A stretch of 64,000 nt of DNA from Myotis daubentonii. Its lineage: Eukaryota; Chordata; Mammalia; Chiroptera; Vespertilionidae. The DNA is taken from contig NC_081841.1 of assembly GCF_963259705.1 (NCBI RefSeq), positions 119,607,033 through 119,671,032 of the forward strand, given 5' to 3'. A program made the position numbers and the translations under genes. Below the pieces are notes generated by a model. The model was given only the letters and a program-made list of their open reading frames with translations. It searched no databases and was not told the DNA's origin. Below, piece after piece: positions 9,742 through 21,831 of this stretch; position 1 is the stretch's first letter; each line of letters starts with the position of its first letter.

Positions 9742-12378
9742 TTGGATATAACATTGGCAAATATGTTCTCCCATGCAGTGGGCTTTCTTGTTGTTTTGTT
9801 GATTGTTTCTTTTGCTGTGCAGAAGCTTTTTATTTCGATACGGTCCCATTTGTTTATTTTCTCCTTAGTTTCCATTGCCCTAGGAGCTGTATCAGTAAAG
9901 ATATTGCTATGACATATGTCTGATATTTTGCTAACTATGCATTCTTCTAAGATTAAATGGTTTCCCCTTTTACATTTAAGTATTTTGTACATTTTGAGTT
10001 TATTTTTGTGTATGGTGTAAGTTGGTGTTCTAGTTTCATTTTTTTTTTTTTTTGCAGGTATCTGTCCAATTTTCTCAACACCATTTATTGAAGAGACTGT
10101 CTTGATTTCATTGTATGTTCTTGCCTCCTTGTCAAATATTAATTGAGCATAATGCCTTGAGTCAATTTCTAGGTTCTCTGTTCTGTTCCTTTAGTCTACA
10201 TGTCTGTTCTTGTGCCAGTACCAGGCACTTTTGAGATCAGTGGCTTTGTAATATAGCTTGATATCTGGTATTGTGATCCCTCCAACTTTGTTCTTCTTTC
10301 TCAGGATTGCTGTAGCTATTCGGGGTCTTATTTTATTCCAGATGAATTTTTGTAGAGTTTGTTTTAGGTCTGTGAAATATGCCATTGGTATTTTAATGGG
10401 AATTGTATTGAATCTCTAGATTGCTTTAAGTAGTATGGACATTTTAATGATGTTGATTAACCAATCCATGACCACGGTGTGTTCTTCAATTTGTTTATGT
10501 CTTCCTTTATTACTTTTTTCAATGTCCTGTAGCTTTCTGAGTACAGGTATTTTACCTCCTTTATTTAAGTTTATTCCTAGGTATCATAATTGTTTTTGGT
10601 GCAATGATTTTTTAATTTTTATTTTTGGTTCTCTTTCTGTGAGTTCATTATTGCTGTATATAAAAGTCATAGATTTCTGGGTATTAATTTTGTATCCTGG
10701 TACATTACTGAATTCATTTATTAAGTCCAGTAGTTTTTTGGTGGAGACTTTAGGGTTTTCTATGTACAATATCCTGTCATCTGCGAATAATTACAGTTTT
10801 ACTTCTTTTTCAATTTGGATGCCTTTTATATCTTCTTCTTGTCTGATGGCTATGGCTAGCACTTCCAGTCCTATGGCGAACAGGAGTGATGAGAGTGGGC
10901 ATCCCTGTCTTGTTCCTGTTCTTAGGGGAAATGGTTTTAGGTTTTACCTATTGAGCATGATGTTGGCTGTAGGTTTGTCATATATGGCTTTTATTATGTT
11001 GAGGTATGATTCCTTTATTCCCATCTTGCTGATAGTTTTCTTCAAGAAAGGTTGTTGGATTTTGTTAAATGTTTTTTCTGCATCAATTGATATTGATATA
11101 ACTATATGGTTTTTATCTCTCAATTTGTTTATGTGATGTATCATGTTTATTGATTTGCAGATATTGTACCATCCTTGCATCCCCAGAATAAATCCTACTT
11201 GGTCATGGTGTATGATCTTTCTAATGTAATGCTGGGTCCAATTTGCTAGGATTTTGTTGAGGATTTTAGCATCTATGTTCATTAGGGATATTAGCCTGTA
11301 ATTCTTTTTCTTTGTAGTGTCTTTATTTGGTATTGTTATTAGGGTAATGCTGCCTTCATAGAAAGAGCTTGGAAGTGTTCCTTCCTCTTGAATTTTTTGG
11401 AATAGTCTGAAGAGGATTCGTTTTAGTTCTCTTTTGAATATTTGGTAAAACTCCCCTGAAAAGCCATCTGGTCCAGGGCTTTTGTTTGCTGAAATTTTTT
11501 GATTACTGCTTCAATTTCCTCAATAGTTACCAGCCTATTTTTTTTTTATTCTTCCTGTATGAGTTTTGGAAGATCGTATTTTTCTAGGAATATGTCCATT
11601 TCTTCTAGGTTGACCAATTTGTTGGAATAGTGATGTTCATAGTTTTTTTTTTTTTTTTTTTTACAATCCTTTGTATTTCTGTAGGGTCTGTTGTTACCCT
11701 ACCTCTTTCATTTCTGATTTTGTTTATTTGGGTCCTCTCTCTTTGCTTCTAGGTGAGCTTGGCTAGAGGGTCATCAATCTTGTTTATCCTTTCAAAGAAC
11801 CAGCTCTTGGTTTGATTGATCTTTTCCATTGTTTTTTGTTTGTTTGTTTGTTTTTTGTCTCAATGTCATTTATTTCCGCTCTGATCTTTATTATTTTCTT
11901 CCTTCTGCTTACTCCAGGCTTTTCTTATTGCTCTCTTTCTAATTCTTTAAGTTGTAGAGTTAGATAATTTACTGTAAGTTTTTCCTTTTTTTTTTTTTTT
12001 TTAGTAGACCTGTACTGCTATGAACTTCCCTCTCAGAATTGCTTTCACTGTGTCCCATAGAGTTGTGATTGTTGTGTTTTCATTGTCATTTGTTTCCAGT
12101 ATATTTTTTATTTCTTCTTTGATCTCTTTGGTAACCCAACAATCATTGTTTAATAGCATGCTATTTAGCCTCCAAGTGTTTGAATTTTTGTGATTGTTTT
12201 TATTGGAGTTTATTTTTAATATTATGCCATTGTGACCTGAGAAGATACTTGATATTATTTCAGTCTTCTTGAATTTGATGGGACTTTGCCAGTGTCCATA
12301 TATGTGGTATGTCTTTGAAAATCTCTCATGTGCTCTTGAGAAGAATGTATATTCTGTAACTTTGGGGTCAAATATTAT

Positions 12379-13342
12379 TGCTGGGGTCCAACCCCAGCAG
12401 GTCCAGGGGTCCCCAAAGGTGTGGACGGAGTTGGCGAAGAAGGAATGACACGGAGACAGCGTTCAGTTGATCAGCAGCCTAGGCAGGATCTCTAGCCAGG
12501 ATCTCCAGCCAAGTTCTGTTCAGGATCTCCAGCGAAGTTCTGGCTAGGATCTCCAGCCAGGTTCTGTGTCCATGTTCTCTTGCTAGGTTCTCCAGCCAGG
12601 TTCCCCAGTTTCCCCAGCCAGGTTCGGTCACCAGATTCTGTAGCCAGGTTCTTCAGCCAGGTTCTGGCTAGGTTCTCTAACCAAGTTCTGTAGCCAGGTC
12701 CTGTCCAGGATCTTTTTCCAGGTTCAGTCACCAGGTTCTAGTCAGGTTCTCTTGCCAATTTCTGTAGTCAGGTTCAGTCCAGGATCTTTTGCCATGTTCT
12801 ATCGCTAGGTTCTGTCTCTAGGTTCTGAGGCCAGTTTCTGTCCAGGATCTTTTGCCATGTTCTCTCGCTAGGTTCAGTCTAGGTTCTGTGGCCAGTTTCT
12901 GTCCAGGATCTTTTGCTATGTTCTCTCCAGCAAAGTTCTTCTGTCTCTAGGTTCTGTGTCTAGGTTCTGTGTCTAGGTTCTGTCTAGGTTCTGTGTCCTG
13001 TTGTCTTGTTACATCTGTATTTATACCAGTTGATTCCAATCCTATCAATCTCTATTCCAAAGGTTAGGGCGTTTCTTATCTCCATTCCAGGGAGTAAAGA
13101 TTATGTAGCTTAAGCATGATTGTTCGTAGTTAAAGTGATTAATTACCCGCCTGGCACTTAGTTAACGGGTTTTATTCCCTCCCTAACTTCAGGGGAAAAT
13201 CCCTACCTGGGGAAACAACCTTTCTCAGAGAGGTGACCTTGGTTAAAACACATAATGCCAAGAAGGTGAGCAAACATATTAAGAACAGTATGCCATATAT
13301 GCCAGGTCCCTTGAAACAGCAAGGATGGACCGGCTCCCGGCA
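12379..13342 (-). mobile_element. Solo LTR, betaretrovirus-like (ERV2/ERVK-type), family 2, repeat-expanded
   Basis: Ends are TGCTGG...CCGGCA and the flanking 6-bp duplication TATTAT (12373-12378 and 13343-13348) is perfect. At 964 bp it is much longer than its relative at 35818-36413. The excess is a tandem array of CCAGGTTCTGT-like units at about 12497-12990. A TATAAATA box is on the minus strand at 13018-13025. No internal viral genes. Confidence 0.93.
12497..12990. repeat. Tandem repeat expanded inside the LTR
   Basis: Degenerate units built from CCAGGTTCTGT / GCTAGGTTCT and a longer TCCAGGATCTTTTGCC variant, repeated about 30 times. The related LTR at 35818 has only two or three such units (near 35925-35970), so the array grew within this copy or its sublineage. 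The 79-codon minus-strand frame here is an artefact of the repeat. Confidence 0.9.
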
Positions 13343-13946
13343 TATTATGAAGATGTCGATAAGTCTATCTTATCCAGTGAGTCGTTTAGGCTTGTTGTTT
13401 CTTTGCTGATTTTTTGTCTAGATGATTTATCCTGTGATGTCAATGGGGTATTCAAGTCCCCTACTATGATTGTATTGCTGTTGATTTCTCCCTTGATATC
13501 TTCCGGAAGTTGGTTTTTTTTTGGGGGGGGGGATTGGGTGCTACTGCAATGGGTGTGTATATGTTTAACAGAGTTATATCCTCTTGTGCTATGGATCCCT
13601 TTAGTATTATGAGGTGGCCTTCCTTGTCTCTTGTATGTCCTTTCCTTTGAGGTCCATTTTGTCAGATATAAGTATTGCTACCCCAGCTTTATTATAAATT
13701 TCCATTTGCCTGAAAAATATTTTTCCATCCCTTCACTTTCTGTCTGTGTGAGTCCCTTGTTCTGAGGTGCGTCTCTTGTAGGCAGCATATATATAGGTCA
13801 TGTTTTCTTATCCATTCAACCACTCTATGTCTTTTGATTGGAGCATTTAATGCATGCATGTTTAAAGTTATTATTGATAGGTACTTGTTTGTAGCCATTT
13901 GCGTTCTTTATGCCTGTGTTCCTTCTTCCCTTTCTATTTTTTCTTT

Positions 13947-14270
13947 TTACAACAGTCCCTTTAGCATTTCTCGCATTGCTGGCTTGGAAGTGATAAATTC
14001 CCTTAGCCCTTTTTTGTCTCCAAAGCTCCTGATTTCTCCTTCAATTTTGAATGATAGTCTTGCTGGGTATAATATTCTTGGATTAAGTCCCTTGCTTTGT
14101 ATCACTTTGTATACTTCCATCCATTCCCTTCTGGCCTGATGTGTTTCTGTTGAGAATTTATTTGATAGTCTAATGGGAGATAATTTGTAGGTAACTCTTT
14201 GTCTCTCTCTTGCAGCCTGTAAGATTCTCTCTTTGTTATTAATGCTTGCCATTGTAGTTATGACATGCCT
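13947..14270 (-). pseudogene. L1 ORF1 C-terminal domain fragment
   Basis: The minus-strand frame contains the RILQAARERQRVTYK segment and the terminal EFITSKPAMREMLKGLL of the L1 ORF1p C-terminal domain. Upstream codons do not match the coiled coil or RRM, so the N-terminal part was lost. Confidence 0.85.
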
Positions 14271-14648
14271 GTGGCAAGGATGGCTGGAGTCTTGGTGTCT
14301 GTGGGTCTGCAGCTGTGGTAGCAGGTCTTTGGCCAGAGTGGCTGTAGGGTAACGGTTTGCATCTGAGGCCAATCTGGGTTATGGTGAGGCTGGGCTCCAA
14401 GTGACAGTATCTCTGCCCTTTAAGATGGCATAGTTTCTGTGCCATCACTGGCCACCTGGGTGTGTTTGCAGTGGTAGCGCGGGCTCACTGTCTAAGAGAG
14501 CCCTGTATGCCAGCTCCCAAAAGTCCTGCAGGATCTTACTGTCCCTCACTTACATACACACAAACCACACACATTAATATACTCCCCCTTTTCTCCTCCA
14601 CACTCTCCCTCACTGCTGTCCTTTTGGCTGCCATCTTGCTCCCTCCTT

Positions 14649-16128
14649 GACCTCATATATTGTTTTGTGAAAATTTTCATTTATTGAAAAATTTTCTTAA
14701 AAATTTAATTAACTTGAAAGGAATGGGGAAATCCAGTTCTGAGGCTTGGATTTCTCTGTAACAGATTTGATGCAGCTGCTTCAAAATTAAGTAGGATTTA
14801 AATTTCTTTGTTATCTCCTATCTTTCATGTGCTGTATACTGACAGCCATTAGAATTTTTGAGCAAAGGGTTAATAAAATTTTATACTACTGATTTACTTG
14901 TTGTCTTTTGTGAGCGTGTGATTTATGGATCTGGGCATTGTCATAAAGTCATGGAAGTATTTTAAGGAACTTGCTAGATTTAGCACTGTCTGTTAAAGTA
15001 CAGGCATAAAATTATCACTGTTCAGGCACTCTTTGGCTGAGCATGTTATAAATTTGCATTAATTTAGATACTTTTTGAATGATTAGATAACCATAAAAAT
15101 TTGTCAGCAATGTGCATTGTGACATTCAAGTTAGTCACATGTTTCTAACATGTTTCTAAATATTAGGCCAGAAAAATAAGTTTGGTATTGCAAGCTTCCT
15201 AGGCAAAGTGGGAAATCTCTATTAATTTGATTGATATTTTATTTCTTTAAAATTTTTTCTAAAACATTTATATATATATTAATATATAAATTTGAAGTAT
15301 TTAGGGGGAAATGTATACCGATGCCTGCAATTCACTTTGAAATGCATAAAAAAGATGTATTTTTGATGGATAGAGCAGTGGGTAGATGGATAGGTATTCA
15401 TGAGACCAGTAAATGTCAATGGCAGAATCTGGTTGTTGACTATACAGCTCTTCACTAAAAAAATTATTTCAACTTTACTCAGAGTGTTAGAAAATTTTCA
15501 CAATATAATTTTGGAAAAAAATTATTAATACACCTACTCAATTTCAGAAATATATTGTTCCTGCCTGAAGCCGGAATAATTTAACTATAAGGAATATATT
15601 AATTCTTATTTGTAACAAAGTGACAAATATATGTACTTAGAAATCAAATAGTTCTAAAAGATTGATTATAAAAGAGAGGATTTGCTGTCCCACTTTTCCA
15701 TGCAAGTTATATTCCCCAGGCTTTGATTTTCTCAAAAACTATTTTGTGTGTTTACCTCCATATTTCTTTAAAAATATGCTATTCTTCTATTTCTTGATTT
15801 GTCATTTTGATATTATTTTCAACTTTTTTGATATGTGAGGATTTATTTTTCTTATATTTTCCTTAGTTTATCTTCTCACACTGAGTCATTCATATCACAA
15901 ATGTTGATTAAGTAAATGGATAGCATTTACATTTTATTGCTGAGTCAGGTAGTATATTGTTATTGTTTCATTTGTTACACAATTGACTGTTTTTGCTTTG
16001 ATTTTTAAATTCCTTTTTATTATTTGCTTAATTTTCTATGTACCTATCAAAATGTTTCTGAGATATTTTAAAAAGTAATCAAATGATTTTTCATATGCTT
16101 AGATGAATCAGAGTATCTTATAATTACG
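14649..16128. other. Low-repeat stretch
   Basis: About 1.5 kb of AT-rich DNA with no recognised repeat family, RNA gene or convincing coding frame. It has a short (TA)n-like patch near 15270. Presumably unique intergenic or intronic sequence. Confidence 0.5.
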
Positions 16129-16613
16129 CTAAAGGCCCAGGGCATGGGTAGGGTCCCTAGGCCTAGCCTGTGATCAGGGCCATCTTCCGCCCACTCGCCA
16201 GTCCCCAGTCCCACCCTGTCACAACCCAACCTGGTTCCCTGTGGTTCCCCGTTTGCCATCCAATGATCAGAGCCTGTGGCCCAGAGGGAGAGACCAAGAG
16301 ATCTGCTTCTGCCCACTCGCGAGTCCCCAGTCCCACCCTGCCACCACCCACCCCGGTTCCCCATGGTTCCCTGTTTGCCATGATCAGAGTCTGCGTGCTG
16401 GGGAGAGGTCTGCCTTCTGCCTGCTGGCCAGTCCTCAGTCCTGCCCTGCCGCCACCCACCCTGGTTCCCTGTGATTCCCCATTGGCCATCCAGGGATTGG
16501 AGCCTGTGGTCTGGGGAGGGACCGAAAGGTCATCAATGCACCTCATAGCGACTGGTCGATCTGTCCTTATGGTCACTACACTGTTATGGTCGCTGGCCTT
16601 TTATTATATAGGA
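16129..16613 (-). mobile_element. HeliBat-type Helitron, tandem pair member a
   Basis: The 3' end is decayed (CTAAAGGCCCAGGGCATGG). The 5' end is intact (GGCCTTTTATTATATAGGA) and abuts the next element with no spacer. Cargo is an ~85-bp repeat with GGTTCCC...GTTTGCCATGATCAGAG, present three times. Confidence 0.88.
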
Positions 16614-16757
16614 CTAGAGGCCCAGCGTGCAAAATCATATGAGACCCAGAGTCCCTCCCGCTGCCACCATGGGACCCATCAATGCACATTCTGTTGACCA
16701 GTCATTTGGTTGTTCCGGCATAATGGCGCTACAGCCACTGGCTTTTTATAATATAGA
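16614..16757 (-). mobile_element. HeliBat-type Helitron, tandem pair member b (144 bp)
   Basis: It runs from CTAGAGGCCCAGCGTGC to GGCTTTTTATAATATAGA. Both termini are present, so this is among the smallest complete copies here. The junction with member a reads GGCCTCTAG|TCCTATA on the minus strand: a perfect head-to-tail tandem, as expected if one copy inserted at the A/T dinucleotide beside the other. Confidence 0.88.
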
Positions 16758-16861
16758 TTCTCTTGGAAACTCCTATTTTATTATTCAATAGATGGTGTTG
16801 AAATACTGGCCTTTTAAATGACCATTATTTGCTTTATCATTTTCTTTTGACCCTCCCTTTG

Positions 16862-17543
16862 ACATTTAAAAAAATTATTTATTTATTGTTGACAGCATTA
16901 AAGCTGTCCTCCATGTTTACCTCATTGGACCCCACCACCTATACCCTGCCCCACCCGAGCTCTCTAACACATGATTGCCTGGGTCCGTGGGTTATGCATT
17001 TATGCATATATGTTCTTTGGTTAATCTCTTCCTGTCTCCTCCATCTGCCATCTCTCTGAGATCATTCTGTTCCATACATCCATGTTTCTGGACCTATGAT
17101 ATTCATCAGTTTATTTTATTTATTGATTTCAAATATTAGTGAGATCATGACATATTTGTCTTTCTGTACGTGGCTTATTTTGTTTGGCATAATAATCTCC
17201 AGGTCCATGCATGCTGTTGCAAAGGGTAGCAGTTCTTTCTTTTTTACAGATTCATAGTATTCCATGGTGTATTCCACTGGGTTAAATGGCAGTTCCATAT
17301 TTAATTTTTTAAGGAAACTCCATACTTTTTTTCATAATGGCTGCACCAGTCTGCATTTCTACCAGCAATGTATTAGGTTTCCATGTTCTCCACATCCTTG
17401 CCAGCACTTGCTATTTGTTGATTTGTTAATGGTAGCCATTCTGACTGGTGTGAGGTGATACCTCATTGAAATTTTAATTCACATCATCTGATGATCAGTG
17501 ACATTGAGCATTTTTTCATGTCTCTTGGCTGTCTTTGCACTTT
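16862..17543 (-). mobile_element. Older L1 3' end, internally deleted
   Basis: Antisense L1 3' UTR and ORF2 C-terminus; divergence from the younger L1s is higher. A small deletion removes sequence near 17272 (…TCCATGGTGTA / TTCCACTGGG…). The minus-strand fragment [22 protein letters not shown] shows that join. Confidence 0.85.
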
Positions 17544-17565
17544 GTTTCTTTATTTTTTTTATTTC

Positions 17566-17745
17566 AAGAAAAACTATTTAAAATATAATAATGTTATATG
17601 CAATAAACATTAATACTTCAAGAAAAATGATTTTAAATATGATAATGTTACATGCAATAAGGACCAATTATTCAAGAAAAATTATCTTATATATATTACA
17701 TACAATAAACATTAATATTTTAAGAGTAAAAGGACTTTAAGTATG
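17566..17745. repeat. AT-rich tandem repeat, unit about 54 bp
   Basis: CAAGAAAAA-TATTTTAAATATGATAATG-type units start near 17567, 17621 and 17675, with a decayed fourth. Each contains TACATGCAATAA and ends ATTAATA-like. The array lies between two L1 fragments and does not match L1, Ves or Helitron sequence. Confidence 0.75.
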
Positions 17746-17865
17746 ATAATAATACCAAAACTGTACTAACATAGTATGGTATCACAAAAGTTGTAGGAAA
17801 TATTAAAAATCTGCAAATAACAGTATTAATTCTATTATATTCTAGTATATTTTTCCCCCTCTGGC

Positions 17866-18219
17866 CCTATTTTTTATCATCAGTTTATGTTGTTCATTAT
17901 ATTCCACAAATGAGTGAGATCATATGATATTTATCTTTCTCTGACTGGCTTATTTCACTTAGCATTCTGCTCTCCAGTTCCATCCATGCTCTTGCAAATG
18001 GTAAGAGTTTCTTCTTTTTTATAGCAGCGTAGTATTCCATTGTGTAGATGTACCACAGTTTTCTAATCTATTCATCTGCTGATGAGCACTTAGACTGTTT
18101 CCAAGTCCTAGTTATTGTAAATTGTGCTGCTATGAACATAGGGGCACATATATCCTTTCTGATGGGTGTTTCTGATTTCTTGAGATATAATCCTAGAAGT
18201 GGGATCACAGGGTCAAATG
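17866..18219 (-). mobile_element. L1 fragment (3' UTR/ORF2 end)
   Basis: Antisense L1 matching the 66-1243 and 31659-32967 copies. It stops abruptly within ORF2 at …GGGTCAAATGG where Helitron sequence begins. Confidence 0.88.
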
Positions 18220-18311
18220 GGAGGTCTGGGTACTCCCTTCCCCTGGCTGCCTGCTGCCGCCAGCAACTAGGGACCCTACCATTGCATGAATTTCATGCAC
18301 TGGGCCTCTAG
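18220..18311 (+). mobile_element. Helitron 3' end fragment
   Basis: Only the 3' terminus survives: a perfect hairpin (GCATGAATTTCATGC) and GGGCCTCTAG. The 5' end is missing, and the L1 sequences on either side are not contiguous in L1 coordinates. A deletion therefore accompanied or followed this insertion. Confidence 0.8.
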
Positions 18312-19931
18312 TGTCCTATAAATGTTTATTAAATCCATCAGATCCAGTGTGTCCTTTAGAGTATCTGTTTCCTTGTTACGTTTTTGTCTGGAAGATCTGT
18401 CCAGGGAAATCAGAGGGATGTTAAAGTCCTGTACTATAACTGTATTGTTGTCAATCTCTCTGTTAAAGTCCTCTAGAAGTCTTTTTTTATATATATTTAG
18501 CTGCACCTATATTGGGTGCATAAATGTTTACCAGGGTTATATCCTCTTGGTGGATCGATCCCTTTAGTCTTATGTAATGACTTGTATTCTCTTGTGATGG
18601 TCTTAGTTTTAAAGTCTCTTTTGTTGGATATGAGTATTGTTTCTCCAGCTTTTTTTTTTCTTTTCTATTTGCATGAAAAATTTTTTCCATCCCTTCACTG
18701 TCATCCTGTGTGTTTCTTTTGGTTTAAGGTGGGTCTCTTGTAGACAGCATATAGTTGGGACATGTTTTTGTATTCATTCAGCTACCATACATGCCTTTTG
18801 ATTGGAGCATTTAATCCATTTACATTTAGAGTTATTATTGAGAGGTACTTATTTATAGCCACTTTAATTCTGTATGGCTAGGTTTCTCTCTCTGTTTCTT
18901 CTTCTCAGCAATCCCTTACAGTAATCCCTTTAGCATTTCTTGTAATGCTGGCTTGGTGGTGATGAACTCCTTTAGCCTTTTTTTTTTTTTGTCTGGGAAG
19001 CTCTTTATTTGACCATCTATTTTGAATGATAGCCTTGTGGATATAGTAATCTTTGTCTGAGATCCTTACTTTCCATTACCTTGAATAGTTTATGCCATTG
19101 CCTTCTGGCCTGTAGAGTTTCTGATGAGAAATCTGGTGTCAGCCTTATCGGAACTCCTTTGCAAGTAACAGTTTTCTTTTCTCTTGCTGCCTTTAAGATT
19201 CTTTATCTTTAATTTTTGGCATTTTAATTATGATGTATCTGGGTGTGGGTCTGTTTGGTTTCTTCTTGTTTGGGGTTCTCTGTGCCTCCTGAACTTGTGT
19301 GAATTTTCCCTTTACCAAGTTAAGGAAGTTTCCTACCATTATTTCTTCAAACACCTTCTCTATTCCTTTCTCCCTTTATGCCTCTTCTGGCACACTTACT
19401 ATTCTAATATTGTTACGTTTCACATTGTCCCACAGCTCCCTTAAGCTGTCCTGTTTTTTTATTTGTTTTTTCTTTTTGGTTCTCTAATTGAGTGATTTTT
19501 TTTCTCAACCTTGTCTTCTAATTTACTGATTAGATCCTCAGCTTCCCCTAATCTGCTGTGTATTCCTTCCAATGTGTCTTTATTTGTATTATGTCAATCT
19601 GTATCTCAGACTGTTCTTTTTTCATGGTTACTATATCTTTTTTCATACTGTTGAGCATTTTTACCATCATTACTCTGAATTCTGTTTCAGATAAATTGTT
19701 TATTTCTGCTTCATTTATCTCTTCTTCTGGAGAATTCTCTAGTTCTTTCATTTGGGAGTTGTTTCGTTTTTTTCTCATTTTGGTTGTGTTTGGGTTTGTT
19801 ACTATGTATTAGGTCATGCCTCTCAATCTCTAGTGCAGGAGAATGGTAAGGCTGTTTCTGACCAGTTGGATGAGACAAAATCTCAAAGCCTCTAGAGACC
19901 GCCTGTCTACAGATTAAGGATTCTGACTTTA

Positions 19932-21831
19932 GAAAAACCAAGATGGCGGCATAGGTTAACGCCGGAGATTGCTGCCTCGAACAACCACTTCAAAAAACAA
20001 CTAAAAGATGGAACGGACATCATCCAGAACCACAGGAAGGCTGGCTGAGTGGAAATTCTACAACTAGGAGGAAAGAGAATATCATACCCAGACTCAGAGG
20101 AGACGCAGTGCTGAAGTGAAATACTAACGTGCGGAGTGCACGCGGATCGGGCTGGAGACGGAGGGCGTGGTTGTTGTTTTCAGTCGGGAGGGAGTTTCAG
20201 ACTCTGAGCTCCAGATCCGGGTGAGTCTCTAGGGACCCAGACTCAAACGGGAGAAGCGGGACTGTCTGGCTTCGGTCGGAACTCAAAGGCAGCTTTCTCT
20301 CCAAGGTTTGCAGTGGTTGCTGGGACTCTGTGAGGCAGAGCCCCTGGGGACGGGACTGAGAGCAGCCATAACTGCTCGCTCCGGCTGCCCTGTAGATCCC
20401 CGGGGACCCGCCCCGCCCAAGCCCTGTGCAGAGCCATTTGCCGGATAGCCTCAGGCAAAGGCTAGATTAGCACTGCCCTAGAGATCCAGCGCAGAAGCTC
20501 TCCCACTGCAGACACAGCGAACTCTCATAGCCAGTTAGCCTGGAGATCAAATCACCCCCGGTATTGCCGAGAAAAATCAAGGCTTAACTACAACAAGACT
20601 GCGCACAAGACCACTAGGGGGTGCACCAAGAAAAGATAAAAAAATGCGGAGACAAAGAAACAGGACGCAAATGTCAGAAATGGAAGATATAGAGCTCAAA
20701 CCCACACTTTTAAGGTCTCTCAAGAACTGTCTAGAAGCTGCCGATAAATGTAGTGAGATCCTCAAGAAATCTAATGAGACCCTCGATGTTGTGAAAAAGA
20801 ACCAACTAGAAATTAAGCATACACTGACTGAAATAAAGAATATTATACAGACTCCCAACAGCAGACCAGAGGAGCGCAAGAATCAAGTAAAAGATTAAAA
20901 ATGCGAAGAAGCAAAAAACACCCAACTGGAAAAGCAAAATGAAAAAAGAATCCGAAAATACGAAGATAGTGTAAGGAGCCTCTGGGACAGCTTCAAGCGT
21001 ACCAACATCAGAATTATATGGGTGCCAGAAGATGAGAGAGAGCAAGATATTGAAAACCTATTTGAAGAAATAATGACAGAAAACTTCCCCCACCTGGTGA
21101 AAGAAATAGACTTACAGGTCCAGGAAGCGCAGAGAACCCCAAACAAAAGGAATCCAAAGAGGACCACACCAAGACACATCATAATTAAAATGCCAAGAGC
21201 AAAAGACAAAGAGAGAATCTTAAAAGCAGCAAGAGAAAGACAGTCAGTTACCTACAAGGGAGTACCCATACTACTGTCAGCTGATTTCTCAACAAAAACT
21301 TTGCAGGCCAGGAGGGAGTGGCAAGAAATATTCAAAGTGATGAATACCAAGAACCTACAACCAAGATTACTTTACCCAGCAAAGCTATCATTCAGAACTG
21401 AAGGTCAGATAAAGAGCTTCACAGATAAGGAAAAGCTAAAGGAGTTCATCACCACCAAACCAGTATTGTATGAAATGCTGAAAGGTATCCTTTAAGAAGA
21501 GGAAGAAGAAGAAAAAGGTAAAGATACAAATTATGAACAACAAATGCACATCTATCAACAATGAATCTAAGAATCAAGTGAATAAATAATCTGGTGATCA
21601 TAATAGAATCAGGGACATAGAAAGGGAATGGACTGACTATTCTTGGGGGGGGAAGGGGTGTGGGAGATGCGGGAAGAGACTGGACAAAAATCATGCACCT
21701 ATGGATGAGGACAGTGGGTGGGGAGTGAGGGCGGAGGGTGGGGCGGGAACTGGGAGGAGGGAAGTTATGGGGGGAAAAAAGAGGAACAAATGTAATAATC
21801 TGAACAATAAAGATTTAATTAAAAAAAAAAA
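19932..21831 (+). mobile_element. HAL1-like half-L1 (5' UTR + ORF1 + 3' UTR, no ORF2)
   Basis: The element starts with AAAACCAAGATGGCGGCATAG (L1-type 5' end with YY1 site). It carries one ORF1 (20644-21495), then a 3' UTR of about 330 bp containing AATAAAG and a poly(A) tail at 21820-21831. There is no ORF2 between. An imperfect 13-bp duplication (10 of 13) at 19919-19931 and 21832-21844 flanks it. This matches the half-L1 (HAL1) architecture, which depends on L1 proteins supplied in trans. Confidence 0.85.
20644..21495 (+). pseudogene. HAL1/L1 ORF1 with a single in-frame stop
   Basis: The frame from ATG 20644 is interrupted by one TAA at 20896-20898 and then stays open to the stop at 21495, 284 codons in all. 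The N-terminal part has a coiled-coil-like segment (about residues 15-75). The distal part carries the RNA-binding C-terminal domain with ARERQSVTYKG and the closing PVLYEMLKGIL. In the L1 family this product is the trimeric RNA-binding ORF1p. The single nonsense codon suggests modest age. Confidence 0.88.

Larger units (their letters stand above)
9742..13898 (-). pseudogene. L1 ORF2 remnant (EN-RT-C-terminus), frameshifted
   Basis: The start near 13898 encodes the apurinic-type endonuclease N-terminus (…SIITLNMHALNAPIKR…, …LQETHL…). The reverse transcriptase region lies at about 11282-10700, including the FADD catalytic box near 10785. Multiple frameshifts and stops plus a solo LTR insertion make it non-functional. 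The missing left end removes the 3' UTR. Confidence 0.9.
9141..14648 (-). mobile_element. L1 element, minus strand, with nested insertions
   Basis: Reading on the minus strand, the 5' UTR starts near 14648 (CAAGATGGCAGCC, an L1-type YY1 site). A shortened ORF1 follows at about 14270-13947, then ORF2 from 13898 downward. The 3' UTR is missing on the left. It is interrupted by a Helitron (9219-9741) and a solo LTR (12379-13342). The ORF1 N-terminal half is absent: the C-terminal domain joins 5' UTR-like sequence directly. Confidence 0.9.

Noticed and set aside
10435..11136. 233-codon plus-strand frame
   Set aside because: It is the antisense of the L1 ORF2 reverse transcriptase region.
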